Shown: one piece after another, positions 16,264 through 26,010 of the stretch
Layout of the letters: every line of letters begins with the position of its first letter
How positions within the stretch are numbered: position 1 is the first letter of the stretch
Assembly: GCF_051954575.1 (NCBI RefSeq)
Contig: NZ_JBQCHP010000179.1
Coordinates: 1 to 64,000 of the forward strand
DNA: 64,000 nt
Direction of reading: 5' to 3'
DNA from: Dyella_B sp035690825
Lineage (GTDB): Bacteria; Pseudomonadota; Gammaproteobacteria; Xanthomonadales; Rhodanobacteraceae
The notes under the pieces: generated by a model
What the model was told of the DNA's origin: nothing
Database searches by the model: none
The model's input: the letters and a program-made list of their open reading frames with translations, nothing else
Position numbers and translations under genes: made by a program

Positions 16264-19233
16264 AAGTGTCTCGGGATGTTCGATGGTGCTCGGCGGTTCT
16301 TCGTATTCGGCGCGCTGCCATTTCTGTTCCGCATCGGGCCCCAGGTTCGGCGTGCGTTTGCCGTAGCGGTGATTGCGATACGGCAATGGCGGTTCGCCTT
16401 TCGGTTGCGGCAGTTTCTCGATACGCACGGCCAGTTCCTTGTAGGCGGGCGTGTTGACCTCCGCATCGTGATGCTCGCCGGTCAGCATGTTGACGCCGGG
16501 CTTGGAGTGATGGATAGGCAGGTACATGGTTTTGCCGCTGACGCGATCGGTGACGGTGGCGCGCACGTCCACCTGCGCGCGGCGCGAGATGATGCGCAGC
16601 CAGGTGCCGTCCTCGATGCCATGTTCGGCCGCGAGTTCAGGGCTGATTTCCACGAACCAGTGCGGTGATTCGTGCCGCACGCGCGGGCCGCGCCCGGTCT
16701 GGTTGGTGGACTGGAAATGTTCCAGCAGGCGGCCGTTGTCGAGCAGGATGTCGAACGTGGCGTCGGCTTCTTCGGCTGGCGCTTCCCACTTCACTGGATG
16801 CAGCTTCGCCTTGCGATCGGGGAAATGAAAACCGTCGGTGTAGAGCAGGGGCGTGTCAGTGCCGTCTTCCTTCACCGGCCACTGCAGCGATTTCCAGCCT
16901 TCCAGGCGTTCGTAGCTGACGCCGGCGAACATCTTCGCGATGCCGGCGCATTCGGCCATGATCTGCGACGGATGCGTATAGCCCCAATCGTGGCCAAGCT
17001 GTTTGGCCAGTTCGGTAAGGATCTGCCAGTCGGGCCGGCTGTCGCCGAGCGGCTCCATTGCCTTGTAGAAGCGTTGGATGCGGCGCTCGGTGTTGACGAA
17101 GCTGCCGTCCTTTTCCACGCTAGTGCAGGCGGGCAGGATCACGTCGGCGAATTCCGCGGTGCGGCTGGGGAAGATGTCCAGCACCACGAAGAATTCGAGC
17201 TGTTTGAACGCCTTGATCACGTTCTGCGTATCGGCATCGGAAATGGCGGTTTCCTCGCCGATCACCATCATCGCTTTCACTTCGCCCTTGGACGCCTTCT
17301 CCACCATGCTGAAGTTGTCCAGCCCCACTTCATCAGAAAGATGTTCCGGCGGCACGCCCCAGGCCTTGGCCCAGCGTTCGCGCGCCGCCTGGTCGGTGAC
17401 TTTTTCGTAGCCCGGATACACGTTCTTCAGGCAACCGAAATCGCTGGCGCCCTGCACGTTGTTGTGGCCGCGCATGGGATAACCGCCGGTGCCCGGGCGG
17501 CCGTAATTGCCGGTGACCAGCAACAGGTTCGACAAGGCCGTGCTGGTGTCCGAACCGTGGCTGTGCTGCGTGATGCCCATCGCCCACAACAGGCAGACCG
17601 ACGGCGCGTGCGCGATCATCTCCGCCGCTTGCACGATCTGCGCTCGCGGAAGACCGGTAGTGCACTCGGCGAATTCCAGCGTGAACGGTTCCAGCGATGC
17701 GCGGAATTCGTCCAGGCCATTGACGTGCGTGCGGAGAAACACCGTGTCTTCCAGGTCGTGATCGAAGATGTAGCGCGCAGTGGCGCAGGCCCACGCCAGG
17801 TCGGTGCTGCTTTTTACCCTCAGATGGATGTCTGCACGCGCCGCCATCTCGTGCTTGCGCGGATCGACCACGATCAGCTTCTGCCCGCGCAGCTTGTGCG
17901 CCGCCTTGATGCGCGCGGCGATCACCGGATGGCATTCGGCAGTGTTGGAGCCGACCAGGATCACCAGCGCAGCCGATTCGATGTCCTTGATCGAGCCGGC
18001 ATCGCCGCCGTAACCCACGGTGCGGAACAGGCCCTGCGTGGCAGGGTTCTGGCAATAGCGCGAGGAATTGTCCACGCTGTTGGTGCGGAAGATCAGTCGC
18101 GCGATCTTCTGCGTCAGATATGCTTCTTCATTGCTGGCCTTGCTGGAGCCGATAAAGCCGATCGATTTCGGCCCATGCCGGTCGTGGATCTGCTTGAGCC
18201 GCTTGGCGACCAGGTCCAGCGCCTCGGCCCAGGTGGCTTCGCGGAATTGGCCGTTCTCGCGGATCAGCGGGGTGGTGAGGCGTTCCTTGGCGTTGACGAA
18301 ATCCCACGCGAACTTGCCTTTTATGCACGTGGAAATGCCATTGACCGGGGCCTGTTCCACCGGCTGCACTTTCAATATCTCGCGTCCGCGCGTCCACAGC
18401 TCGAACGCGCAGCCCACGCCGCAGTAGGGGCACACTGTTTTCGTGCGCTTGATTTCCTGTTGCCGCAAGGCGACGTCGATCTTGGAAATGGCGGTGATCG
18501 GCGGCGCGCCGGTCGTATCCTCCAGCGCCTTGATGAAGTCGATCATCGAGCGCTTGGTATCGGCCTTGATCGCGGTGAAGGGGCCGGCATCCGGTTGCAG
18601 CGTGCGTTCCAGCAGGGCATTGCAGGGGCATACGGTGACGCAGTGCCCGCAGGAGACACAGCTGGACTCGCCGATCGGCTTGCCGGCATCCCACAGTACG
18701 CGCGGATGCGGGTTGCTGTAGTCGATGCTCAGCGTCTCGTTGACTTCGACGTTCTGGCACGCTTCCACGCAGCGTCCGCATAGGATGCACTGATCCGGGT
18801 CGTAGGTATAGAACGCGTTGGATTCGTCTTTTTTGTGTGGTTTTCGCGTGAATTTGTAACGCTGGATGGCGATGTCCATGTTGGCGAAGGTGTTGTGCAA
18901 CTCGCAGTCGCCGGTATTGTTTTCGCACACCGTGCAATACAGCTCGTGCTTGGCGAGGATGCGATCCATGGCTTCCTCGCGCGCCTTCAGCGCCGCGGGC
19001 GAATCGGTCATGACGACGTCGCCCGCCTGGACTGTGGCAGCGCAGCTGCGCACCAGTTTGCCGTTGACCTCCACCATGCAGGTGTCGCAGGTTTGCAGCG
19101 GGCCCAGCGTTTTCAGATAGCAGACATGCGGGACGTCGATGCCCAGCCGCGTAAGGCCGTTCAGCAAGTTATCTGTGGATGGAAGTTTGTGTTCGAACCC
19201 ATTGATAAGTACGTTGCAGGCGTCATCTGACAT
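16261..19233 (-). CDS. Formate dehydrogenase-like molybdoenzyme, alpha subunit (YrhE/YjgC type)
   Basis: Cytosolic FeS-molybdopterin (bis-MGD) oxidoreductase, 990 aa, presumed to oxidise formate to CO2. Domains in order: an N-terminal [2Fe-2S] ferredoxin domain (QTCDTCMVEVNGKLVRSC), a Cys/His [4Fe-4S] motif (YCTVCENNTGDCELH), two ferredoxin-type [4Fe-4S] clusters (CILCGRCVEACQ and CVSCGHCVTVCPCNALL), then the catalytic domain opening with CPYCGVGCAFEL. The probable Mo ligand is Cys in SSRYCQNPATQGLFRTVGYG; no selenocysteine is used and the usual following His is Gln. The C-terminal molydop-binding domain is intact. Downstream lies DUF1641, interrupted by a MITE. The enzyme could use another small substrate. 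Confidence 0.88.
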   Translation of the reverse strand: MSDDACNVLINGFEHKLPSTDNLLNGLTRLGIDVPHVCYLKTLGPLQTCDTCMVEVNGKLVRSCAATVQAGDVVMTDSPAALKAREEAMDRILAKHELYCTVCENNTGDCELHNTFANMDIAIQRYKFTRKPHKKDESNAFYTYDPDQCILCGRCVEACQNVEVNETLSIDYSNPHPRVLWDAGKPIGESSCVSCGHCVTVCPCNALLERTLQPDAGPFTAIKADTKRSMIDFIKALEDTTGAPPITAISKIDVALRQQEIKRTKTVCPYCGVGCAFELWTRGREILKVQPVEQAPVNGISTCIKGKFAWDFVNAKERLTTPLIRENGQFREATWAEALDLVAKRLKQIHDRHGPKSIGFIGSSKASNEEAYLTQKIARLIFRTNSVDNSSRYCQNPATQGLFRTVGYGGDAGSIKDIESAALVILVGSNTAECHPVIAARIKAAHKLRGQKLIVVDPRKHEMAARADIHLRVKSSTDLAWACATARYIFDHDLEDTVFLRTHVNGLDEFRASLEPFTLEFAECTTGLPRAQIVQAAEMIAHAPSVCLLWAMGITQHSHGSDTSTALSNLLLVTGNYGRPGTGGYPMRGHNNVQGASDFGCLKNVYPGYEKVTDQAARERWAKAWGVPPEHLSDEVGLDNFSMVEKASKGEVKAMMVIGEETAISDADTQNVIKAFKQLEFFVVLDIFPSRTAEFADVILPACTSVEKDGSFVNTERRIQRFYKAMEPLGDSRPDWQILTELAKQLGHDWGYTHPSQIMAECAGIAKMFAGVSYERLEGWKSLQWPVKEDGTDTPLLYTDGFHFPDRKAKLHPVKWEAPAEEADATFDILLDNGRLLEHFQSTNQTGRGPRVRHESPHWFVEISPELAAEHGIEDGTWLRIISRRAQVDVRATVTDRVSGKTMYLPIHHSKPGVNMLTGEHHDAEVNTPAYKELAVRIEKLPQPKGEPPLPYRNHRYGKRTPNLGPDAEQKWQRAEYEEPPSTIEHPETL

Positions 19234-19590
19234 GGAAAGCTCGGCCTCGATGCATCGGTAGGCGCCTGTGCACGGATTACATCAGCGCGTCCCTGCTGTT
19301 TTGCCACCGTTGTCGTATGCGGTGCGATGAGCGAGGGTGACGCGAGGGTGAAGCGCTTGGGGATGTATGCCTGCTTGCACTTCCCAAAATGAGCAACATG
19401 TACTTACATGAAGCTTGCTTGAGGTTCACAATCGGAGCACGCACAGGTGTCCATTGTGCGTGCGACCGACGATGACACTTTGCAAACCTTTGACGTACAA
19501 CGCTGGCTGCGTTCTTGCAGGGGAGGATGCCGTGTTTTCTTCATCGCTTCTTCACATTTTCGCTCCATGGTTATGACGGCTTAAAGGCGC
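19234..19590. other. Divergent intergenic region, 357 bases
   Basis: Separates the fdh gene from the divergent hybrid kinase. It must hold both promoters, but no confident -35/-10 pair, operator or repeat stands out. It is slightly less GC-rich than its surroundings around 19380-19440 and 19530-19580. Confidence 0.4.
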
Positions 19591-21567
19591 ATGGCAAACC
19601 TATCTACGAAGATTGCCGCTACTTCTCTTTCATCGCAGGCTGCTGAAAACAGGTACCGTCTGATGGTCGAGTCGATCAGGGACTACGCCATTTTCATGCT
19701 CGATACGCGCGGCGTGGTGGTCAGCTGGAACCGCGGCGCAGAACGCATGACCGGCTATCGTGCGGACGAGATGATCGGCCAGCACATCGAATGTTTTTAT
19801 TCATTGCGGGATCGGGACGAAAACCTTCCGCGTCGCGAGCTGGACATCGCCCGCAACGAGGGGCGCCATGAATGCGAAAACTGGCGTCTGCGCAAGGACG
19901 GGCAACCCTACTGGGCGCATGCGGTGACCGAGCCGGTGCATGACGAAAACGGCGCGCTGACCGGCTTCGTGAAAGTCGTGCGCGCGCTTCCCGAGCGCAA
20001 GGAAGCCGACAAGACCTTGCGCCGCAGCCAGGAGCAGTTCCGCCTGCTGGTGCAGAGCGTGACCGACTACGCGATCTTCATGCTGGACAAGGATGGCCAT
20101 GTGTCCAGCTGGAACTACGGCGCCGAGCGCATCAAGGGCTACCGGCCCGAGGAAATCATCGGCAAGCATTTCTCCTCGTTTTATACCCAAGCCGACCGCG
20201 ACGCGGGCGAGCCGCAGAAAAACCTGGCGCGCGCCGCCATTCACGGGCGCGTGGAAACCGAAGGTTGGCGCGTACGCAAGGACGGCACCCGCTTCTGGGC
20301 GCATGTGATCGTGGACCGCATCCTGGACGACAACGGTGAATTGATCGGTTTCGCCAAGATCACGCGTGACGTGACCGAGCAGCGCGAAGCGGCGCAGGAG
20401 CTGGACCGCGCACGCGAGGCGTTGTTCCAGTCGCAGAAGACCGAAGCCATCGGCAAGCTCACCGGGGGCGTGGCCCACGATTTCAATAATCTGTTGATGG
20501 TGATCCAGAGCTGCCTGGACATGATGGAGCTGAAGCTGCCGCAGGATTCGCCGCTGCGCCGGCTGGCGCAGAACGCGCAATCGGCGGTGCAGCGCGGCGC
20601 TGCGTTGACGCAGCGCATGCTGGCCTTTGCGCGCAAGCAGGAATTGCGCGTGGCGCCGGTGGACATCGTGTCGCTGGTGGCCAACATGACCGAACTGCTG
20701 CGCCGCTCGCTGGGTCCGCAGGTCAATATCCGCACCATGTTCCCGGCCGCGCTCAATGCCGTGAAAACCGATGCGAACCAGCTCGAGCTGGCGCTGATGA
20801 ACCTGTCGGTGAACGCGCGCGACGCCATGGACGAAGGCGGCAACCTGACCATTGCCGCGCGCAACGTCACCATCAACGCCACGCATTCCACGCGGCTCGC
20901 GCCCGGCGACTACGTCTGCCTTTCGGTTACCGACGAAGGCGAGGGCATGGACGAGGAAACGCTGGCGAAGGCGACCGAACCGTTCTTCACCACCAAGGGC
21001 GTGGGCAAGGGTACGGGCCTGGGTCTGTCGATGGTGCACGGCCTGACCGAGCAATCGGGCGGGCGCCTAGTGATCAAGAGCAGCAAGGGTTTCGGCACGC
21101 GGGTGGAGATGTGGCTGCCCAGCGTGGCTCCGCAGACGGCGCACGACACGGGCGATACGACGGTGGTGCTGGTGTCGACCAAGCCGACACATGCCGCGCG
21201 CAGCCTGCGCGTGGTGATCGTGGACGACGATCCGCTGGTGCGCACCACCTCCGGCGCGGTGCTGCAGGATATGGGGCATCGCGTGACGGAAGTGGCCTCC
21301 GCCGAGGAGGCATTGCAGATACTGGAAAGCAGCCAGGACGTCGACGTCCTGATCACCGACCACGCGATGCCGGGCATGACCGGCGCCCAGCTCGTCAGCG
21401 AGGTCAATATCCGCTGGCCCACGCTGCCGGTGGTGCTGGCGACCGGGTATGCGGAAATTCAAGAAGACTTGAGTGACGGGGCGACGCGCTTGTCCAAGCC
21501 GTACGATCGCCTGGGCTTGACCGAAGCGATTGCCAAGGCGGTGGAAGATCGGCGGGTGCATGCTTGA
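19591..21567 (+). CDS. PAS-PAS hybrid sensor histidine kinase
   Basis: Soluble hybrid kinase, 658 aa, with no membrane segments, so it senses a cytoplasmic signal. Two PAS domains (about residues 22-135 and 147-260), each with the YAIFMLD...W(N)xGAERxxGY pattern, are followed by a HisKA phospho-acceptor His296 in GGVAHDFNNLL. The HATPase domain has LMNLSVNARDAMDEGG, DEGEGM and GKGTGLGLSM. The C-terminal receiver has Asp590 in LITDHAMPGMTG. ATG at 19591 follows an AAGG. Blue-light LOV function is not indicated (no GXNCRFLQ). No dedicated partner regulator lies nearby. Confidence 0.92.
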   Translation: MANLSTKIAATSLSSQAAENRYRLMVESIRDYAIFMLDTRGVVVSWNRGAERMTGYRADEMIGQHIECFYSLRDRDENLPRRELDIARNEGRHECENWRLRKDGQPYWAHAVTEPVHDENGALTGFVKVVRALPERKEADKTLRRSQEQFRLLVQSVTDYAIFMLDKDGHVSSWNYGAERIKGYRPEEIIGKHFSSFYTQADRDAGEPQKNLARAAIHGRVETEGWRVRKDGTRFWAHVIVDRILDDNGELIGFAKITRDVTEQREAAQELDRAREALFQSQKTEAIGKLTGGVAHDFNNLLMVIQSCLDMMELKLPQDSPLRRLAQNAQSAVQRGAALTQRMLAFARKQELRVAPVDIVSLVANMTELLRRSLGPQVNIRTMFPAALNAVKTDANQLELALMNLSVNARDAMDEGGNLTIAARNVTINATHSTRLAPGDYVCLSVTDEGEGMDEETLAKATEPFFTTKGVGKGTGLGLSMVHGLTEQSGGRLVIKSSKGFGTRVEMWLPSVAPQTAHDTGDTTVVLVSTKPTHAARSLRVVIVDDDPLVRTTSGAVLQDMGHRVTEVASAEEALQILESSQDVDVLITDHAMPGMTGAQLVSEVNIRWPTLPVVLATGYAEIQEDLSDGATRLSKPYDRLGLTEAIAKAVEDRRVHA

Positions 21568-21634
21568 GTGAGCGTTCGGTACTTGCTACGCATCGCCTGA
21601 TGTGGTGATTCGCAAATAACTTTCTGAGTGAGCT

Positions 21635-21854
21635 CCTCTCCCTCCGGGACCCGATTAGCGTCGGATCTCAGCTGTGCGATTGAACGCTCCCTCCCCTGCG
21701 AAGTAGGGGAGGGCTGGGGTGGGGTCAGGCAACCCCGCGATGAGTCCGTGCTGTGCGGCAAGCTCGTGCAACCCCACCCTAACCCTCTCTTGCACGCAGG
21801 GGAGGGAACACATGCCGGCAAGCTGAGATTCGACGCAGGTCCCGGAGGGAGAGG
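21635..21854. repeat. Nested palindrome built around family C
   Basis: An outer pair CCTCTCCCTCCGGGAC / GTCCCGGAGGGAGAGG encloses GGATCTCAGCT / AGCTGAGATTC, then family C arms CTCCCTCCCCTG and CGCAGGGGAGGG with GGTGGGGT / ACCCCACC. It fills most of the 440-base gap 21568-22007; no gene is seen there. Confidence 0.7.
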
Positions 21855-22007
21855 GGCTTATGCGTAGGACTGCCGCACTTATTGTCTCGTTCCAAGAGCA
21901 ATTCCTAACCAGCCGCACTACAAACTCCTAACGGTGCTTAGCGCAGATTAAATACCCGGGCAGCGACCGCTGCCGCGGGCAACCGTAAGCGTGGTGGAGG
22001 CCCTTTC

Positions 22008-22265
22008 ATGAACACCCCTGGTTTCACGTCCCCCGGCAGGTCTCCGGGGTCGCCGCAGTCGCTGTGGCATATGTGTTCGGACTACATCAGCCGCATCGTG
22101 CATCCGGCCGCCAAAACCCCGCCGGTGCGCACGCGTCGGCAGGAACTGCTCGCCGCCCAGGAACAGAAACGCCGCGAGCAGCGCGCGCACGTGCTGGAAT
22201 TGCTGCGCGAAGTGAAGGACAAGCATCAGCAAGAATCACACGATCGCGACAAGCTGCAAGCTTGA
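22008..22265 (+). CDS. Hypothetical small protein, 85 aa
   Basis: Start ATG at 22008 with a strong GGAGG ribosome-binding site (GGTGGAGGCCCTTTC). The N-terminus is Pro/Ser-rich; residues ~40-85 are a highly charged, probably helical stretch rich in Arg, Gln and Lys (RRQELLAAQEQKRREQRAHV). There is no signal peptide or recognised domain. It is followed 101 bases later by the DUF3247 gene on the same strand. Function unknown; the strong start context supports that it is translated. Confidence 0.6.
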   Translation: MNTPGFTSPGRSPGSPQSLWHMCSDYISRIVHPAAKTPPVRTRRQELLAAQEQKRREQRAHVLELLREVKDKHQQESHDRDKLQA

Positions 22266-22366
22266 CGCCACGTTTCGTGCCGGCCCGCCTCGTGACGGGC
22301 CGGCCACATCCCCTTTACGGCACGTCGTCCAAGCTCACCTCCGTTCAAGCGATAGCGGATAGCGAC

Positions 22367-22675
22367 ATGGGACGTTCGGCCGAACGCGTCTACACCAGCC
22401 CCAGCGACATTGCCCAGCTCGAGAAATGGGTGGACGAGTTGGCCGTGAATGCGGCCGTGCGCATCGTCAAGCACGATGGCGCAACGGTGGAGGGCGTGGT
22501 GAGCGTCACGCCCACGGTGCAGCTGTTTCTGGACCCCAACGACCAGGAAGGCATGAATGGCGTGGTGCGCCTGATCGACCGGAACCGGCCGGATTGGGAT
22601 GGCTTGGTATGGCTGGGGGATATTCGCGATATCCAGCATCTGGATTCGGTGCGGATGGGGACGAGCAAAGCGTAG
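22367..22675 (+). CDS. DUF3247 family protein
   Basis: 102-aa soluble protein matching DUF3247, a small family I know mainly from Xanthomonadales. Core: WVDELAVNAAVRIVKHDGAT, then a beta-rich segment VEGVVSVTPTVQLFLDPNDQ and NGVVRLIDRNRPDWDGLVWL. The ATG at 22367 begins the conserved part; the frame stays open upstream but only by overlap with the preceding gene. The TAG stop is the first in-frame codon of a family A repeat arm. Function unknown. Confidence 0.8.
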   Translation: MGRSAERVYTSPSDIAQLEKWVDELAVNAAVRIVKHDGATVEGVVSVTPTVQLFLDPNDQEGMNGVVRLIDRNRPDWDGLVWLGDIRDIQHLDSVRMGTSKA

Positions 22676-23030
22676 GTTGGAGTGCAAGCTCCAACATCTC
22701 GGTGCATGCGTGCATGGCATTGTTGGGGTTTGAACCCCGATATATCCCCACGTTTTTGAGCGTGGTTCCGAGGGAAAGCCAAGATCTACACTGATCTCGT
22801 TTCAAAGCGAGTCGTCATTCCGGCGAAGGCCGGAATCCAGTTTGAATACGTCGTGCGCAGCACACAAAACCATTTATGGGGTGTGCTTCGCACGCCATTT
22901 TTGACTGGATTCCGGCTTTCGCCGGAATGACGACGCTATTTTTTGTCGATTAGAAAGAATGCAACCTACGGATTCTTCGGGTATCAAAAAGCAAAAACGT
23001 GGGGATATAGGGTTTGCACCCCAACCTACG
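22672..23030. repeat. Nested A/B composite palindrome, 359 bases
   Basis: Outer family A half-arms (GTAGGTTGGAGTGCAAGCTC left, GGGTTTGCACCCCAACCTAC right), then an inner pair ATATCCCCACGTTTTT / AAAAACGTGGGGATAT, and at the centre a complete family B palindrome (22814-22932). Both flanking genes end at a TAG provided by the outer arms (22673-22675 and, on the minus strand, 23026-23028). It fills the gap between DUF3247 and the GGDEF-EAL gene. Confidence 0.85.
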
Positions 23031-25983
23031 TCGTTCCTGGCGACGCCGGCGGATCCATCCAATGCGCCATCGGCGCGGGGCTGCCCAAAAGATAGCCTTG
23101 TCCCATTTCACAGCCCATGCTCACCAGCGTTTCCAGTTGCGCCTGGGTTTCGATGCCTTCGGCGATCACCTGGATATTGAGCGCATGCGCCAGGGCCAGG
23201 ATCGCGGCCACCACGGTTGTGCTGTTGCTGCTGCCGGCCTTGTCCAGTTCGTGCACGAAGGCGCGGTCGATCTTCAGCATGCGCAAAGGCAGGGAGTGCA
23301 GATAGCTGAGCGAGGAGTACCCGGTGCCGAAATCGTCCAGTGCCGCGCCCACACCCGCATTGCGCAGGCGGTCGAGCACGGCGCGCACGCTTTCGGGGTT
23401 GTCCAGCAGCGCGCCTTCAGTCACTTCGGTGATCAGGCGAGAGGGCGAGAGGCCGGTGCGCTCGAGCATTTTCATCACGCGCACGTCGAAGTCGACATGG
23501 CGCAAATGCAGTGCCGAAACGTTGAAGGTGATGAATGAATCGTTCAAGCCGTGCTGGGCTAGCAATCGGCAGCTGAGTTCGAACAGGCGCCAGTCGATCG
23601 CTTCGATCAGGCCGCTGTCTTCGGCGATTTTTACGAAATCCGACGGTCGCAACAGACCGCGCTGCGGATGGTTCCACCGGATCAGCGCTTCGTAGCCGAC
23701 CACCTTGCCGTCGTTGAGCTGGCAGATCGGCTGGAAGTGCGGCTCGAACTCGTTCTGCCGCAGCGCCTTGCGCAGCTCGCTTTCCATCGCGAGTACGTCC
23801 ACCATGCCCTTGGCCAGTGCCTCGTCGAACACCACGAAGCGTTTGCGGCCCAGTTCCTTGGCCTGGTACAGCGCCATGTCCGCATCGCGGATCAACTCGT
23901 CCGCATCCAGGTAGCTGGAATCGCCGCAAGCGATGCCTACGCTGACGGAGGGTTCCAGTTCTTTGCCGGAAATGCGCAGCGGCGTCGCCACCGCCTGCAG
24001 TACGCGGTCGGCGATGATGGTGGCCGTGTTGGTGTTCTCGATGTCTTCCAGCAGGATGGCGAATTCGTCGCCGGAAAGCCGCGCCACCATATCCGGCTCG
24101 CGCACGTGCGTAAGCAGGCGCACGGCAACGGCCTTGAGGAATTCGTCGCCGGCCAGGTGGCCGAGACTGTCGTTGATCACCTTGAAGCGGTCGACGTCGA
24201 TATACAGCAATGCGCAGCGACGGTTCGGATCGCTTTGGATGCCATGGAGTACGCGATCCAGCCGCTCGCGCAGGTAACCGCGGTTGGGCAGGCCGGTAAG
24301 CGGGTCGTGCATCACCTGGTGATGCAGTTGCTGCTGCATCTGTTCTCGCCGCGCGATCTCAGCACGCAGTTCCTGCGTGCGTTCTTCCACGCGATGCTCC
24401 AGCCGTAGATTGGCCAGGTGCAGTGCTGCGGCGGAACGGCGGCGGTAGATGCTGTTGGCGATCTGCAGCGCGACGAAGCTGAGCAGTTCCTGTTCCTGCG
24501 GGCCGTAGCCGGTGTCGTTTTCGTAGCTTTGCACGGCGACCAGGCCGATCACCGACTCGTCCACTTTCAGCGGCACGCCCAGCCAGCAGGCCGATGGCTC
24601 GCCGATATGGTGGGGCACTACTTCGCCATCCTGGGTAAGCGCGACGATGTCATCGCGCGTACCGGACCACGGCAGGCCACGGCGCAATACGTATTCGCTG
24701 AGGCCGCGACCGACCGGGCGCGATAGCTGGTGGCGCACGCCGGTATCCATGAAATAAGGAAATTCCAGCTTGGTGCGGTCGTCGCTGAGCAGGGCGATGA
24801 AAAAGTTTTTCGCATCCAGCAATCGACCGACCACGGCGTGCACGCGCTCGTAGAACGCGTTTTCGTCGATGTCGGCGGTGGCCAGCTGGGCGACCTGGAA
24901 TAGCGCCTCCTGCAGGCGTTCGGCGCGGTGGCGTTCGCGTACTTCCTGCAGCAAACCGCGGTTGACTTCGGCCAGCTCTTCGGTGCGCTCGCGCACGCGG
25001 CGTTCGAGCTCGTCCTTGATCTCCTTGCGTTCCAGCGCGGTAAGAATATGGTTGCCGACGAATTCCAGCAGGGTGAGATCGCTGTACGAATAGACGATGC
25101 CGGTGCCATAGCTTTGCACCACCAGCGCGCCTTGCACTTGGCCGTCGCGCAGCATGGGCACGCCGAGCCAGTCGTCGCTGTCGGGGCCTGCGATCACCAG
25201 CGGGCCGTTGACCTGTTCAAGCAACTGCTCATTGCTGCCCATCAGCGGCTTGCCCTGGGTCAGCAGGTACCAGGTGAGCGTATGGCGGCGGTCTTCCAGC
25301 CGCATGTCGCGATTGGTCTGGGGTTTGTCTTCGTCCTTGATGTCCGCGTAATACAGAAAACGCAACGTTTGCTGTTCCGGATTGCAGCGGACAATGAAGA
25401 AATTCTCCGCATACATCAGCCCGCTGACGATGCGGTGGATTTCGCGCAGCATCTCCGGCATGTCCAGCTCGGAACTGGAAAGCTCGGAGATCGAGAACAA
25501 CGCACGCTGCAGGTTTTCCGAATGTTCCAGCTGGCTATGTGAATCGTAGAGTTCGGCCAGCTTGATGGTGTGGCGCAACTGGCGCACGCCCAGCTGCAGA
25601 TGGGCGCCCATGTTGGCGAGCAGGTTCTTGGCCGAGCCCTCGATGGTCATGGTGAGCAGCAGCACCACCTGCTGTGCGTCGAGCAGGGCAAGCGCGTGGC
25701 GCCGGCCATCGACCGAGGCGCGCACGCCGTCGGCGGCTTTCAATGCGTCGCGCGCCAGGGCGAGTTCTTCCGGATCGGGTGCTTGCGCCTCGGCCGCGCG
25801 CTGTTCCTTGCGGTGCGCAAGCATCAGCACGCGGGCTTTGAGGCAATGCGGCTGCGACTGCAACAGGTTTTCGATGAGCGTGCAAACGTCGCCGGGCGTT
25901 TCGGCTTCGATCAGGCAACCGAGCCAGGCAGTGTTTTCCGGCTCGTGCGTTGTCGTAACAGGGATAGGAAGACTCAGGCTCAT
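23026..25983 (-). CDS. GAF-GAF-GGDEF-EAL cyclic-di-GMP signalling protein
   Basis: Cytosolic c-di-GMP enzyme of about 985 aa. Two GAF-like sensor domains (roughly residues 160-320 and 370-520) are each followed by coiled-coil linkers, then GGDEF (from HDPLTGLPNRGYLRERLDRV) and EAL domains. The GGDEF active site reads SGDEF (RLSGDEFAILLED), so cyclase activity may be reduced. The EAL domain keeps GYEALIRWNHP, ITEVTEG, DDFGTGYSSLSYL and VIAEGIET, consistent with an active phosphodiesterase. Start is uncertain: ATG at 25983, or an in-frame GTG at 26010. The stop codon lies within a family A repeat. Confidence 0.92.
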   Translation of the reverse strand: MSLSLPIPVTTTHEPENTAWLGCLIEAETPGDVCTLIENLLQSQPHCLKARVLMLAHRKEQRAAEAQAPDPEELALARDALKAADGVRASVDGRRHALALLDAQQVVLLLTMTIEGSAKNLLANMGAHLQLGVRQLRHTIKLAELYDSHSQLEHSENLQRALFSISELSSSELDMPEMLREIHRIVSGLMYAENFFIVRCNPEQQTLRFLYYADIKDEDKPQTNRDMRLEDRRHTLTWYLLTQGKPLMGSNEQLLEQVNGPLVIAGPDSDDWLGVPMLRDGQVQGALVVQSYGTGIVYSYSDLTLLEFVGNHILTALERKEIKDELERRVRERTEELAEVNRGLLQEVRERHRAERLQEALFQVAQLATADIDENAFYERVHAVVGRLLDAKNFFIALLSDDRTKLEFPYFMDTGVRHQLSRPVGRGLSEYVLRRGLPWSGTRDDIVALTQDGEVVPHHIGEPSACWLGVPLKVDESVIGLVAVQSYENDTGYGPQEQELLSFVALQIANSIYRRRSAAALHLANLRLEHRVEERTQELRAEIARREQMQQQLHHQVMHDPLTGLPNRGYLRERLDRVLHGIQSDPNRRCALLYIDVDRFKVINDSLGHLAGDEFLKAVAVRLLTHVREPDMVARLSGDEFAILLEDIENTNTATIIADRVLQAVATPLRISGKELEPSVSVGIACGDSSYLDADELIRDADMALYQAKELGRKRFVVFDEALAKGMVDVLAMESELRKALRQNEFEPHFQPICQLNDGKVVGYEALIRWNHPQRGLLRPSDFVKIAEDSGLIEAIDWRLFELSCRLLAQHGLNDSFITFNVSALHLRHVDFDVRVMKMLERTGLSPSRLITEVTEGALLDNPESVRAVLDRLRNAGVGAALDDFGTGYSSLSYLHSLPLRMLKIDRAFVHELDKAGSSNSTTVVAAILALAHALNIQVIAEGIETQAQLETLVSMGCEMGQGYLLGSPAPMAHWMDPPASPGTT

Positions 25984-26010
25984 AGCCACCATCTGCCGTC
26001 TATGGCTCAC

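Noticed and set aside
16672..18783. 703-aa plus-strand ORF
   Set aside because: Antisense to the formate dehydrogenase gene, whose FeS and Mo motifs are unmistakable.
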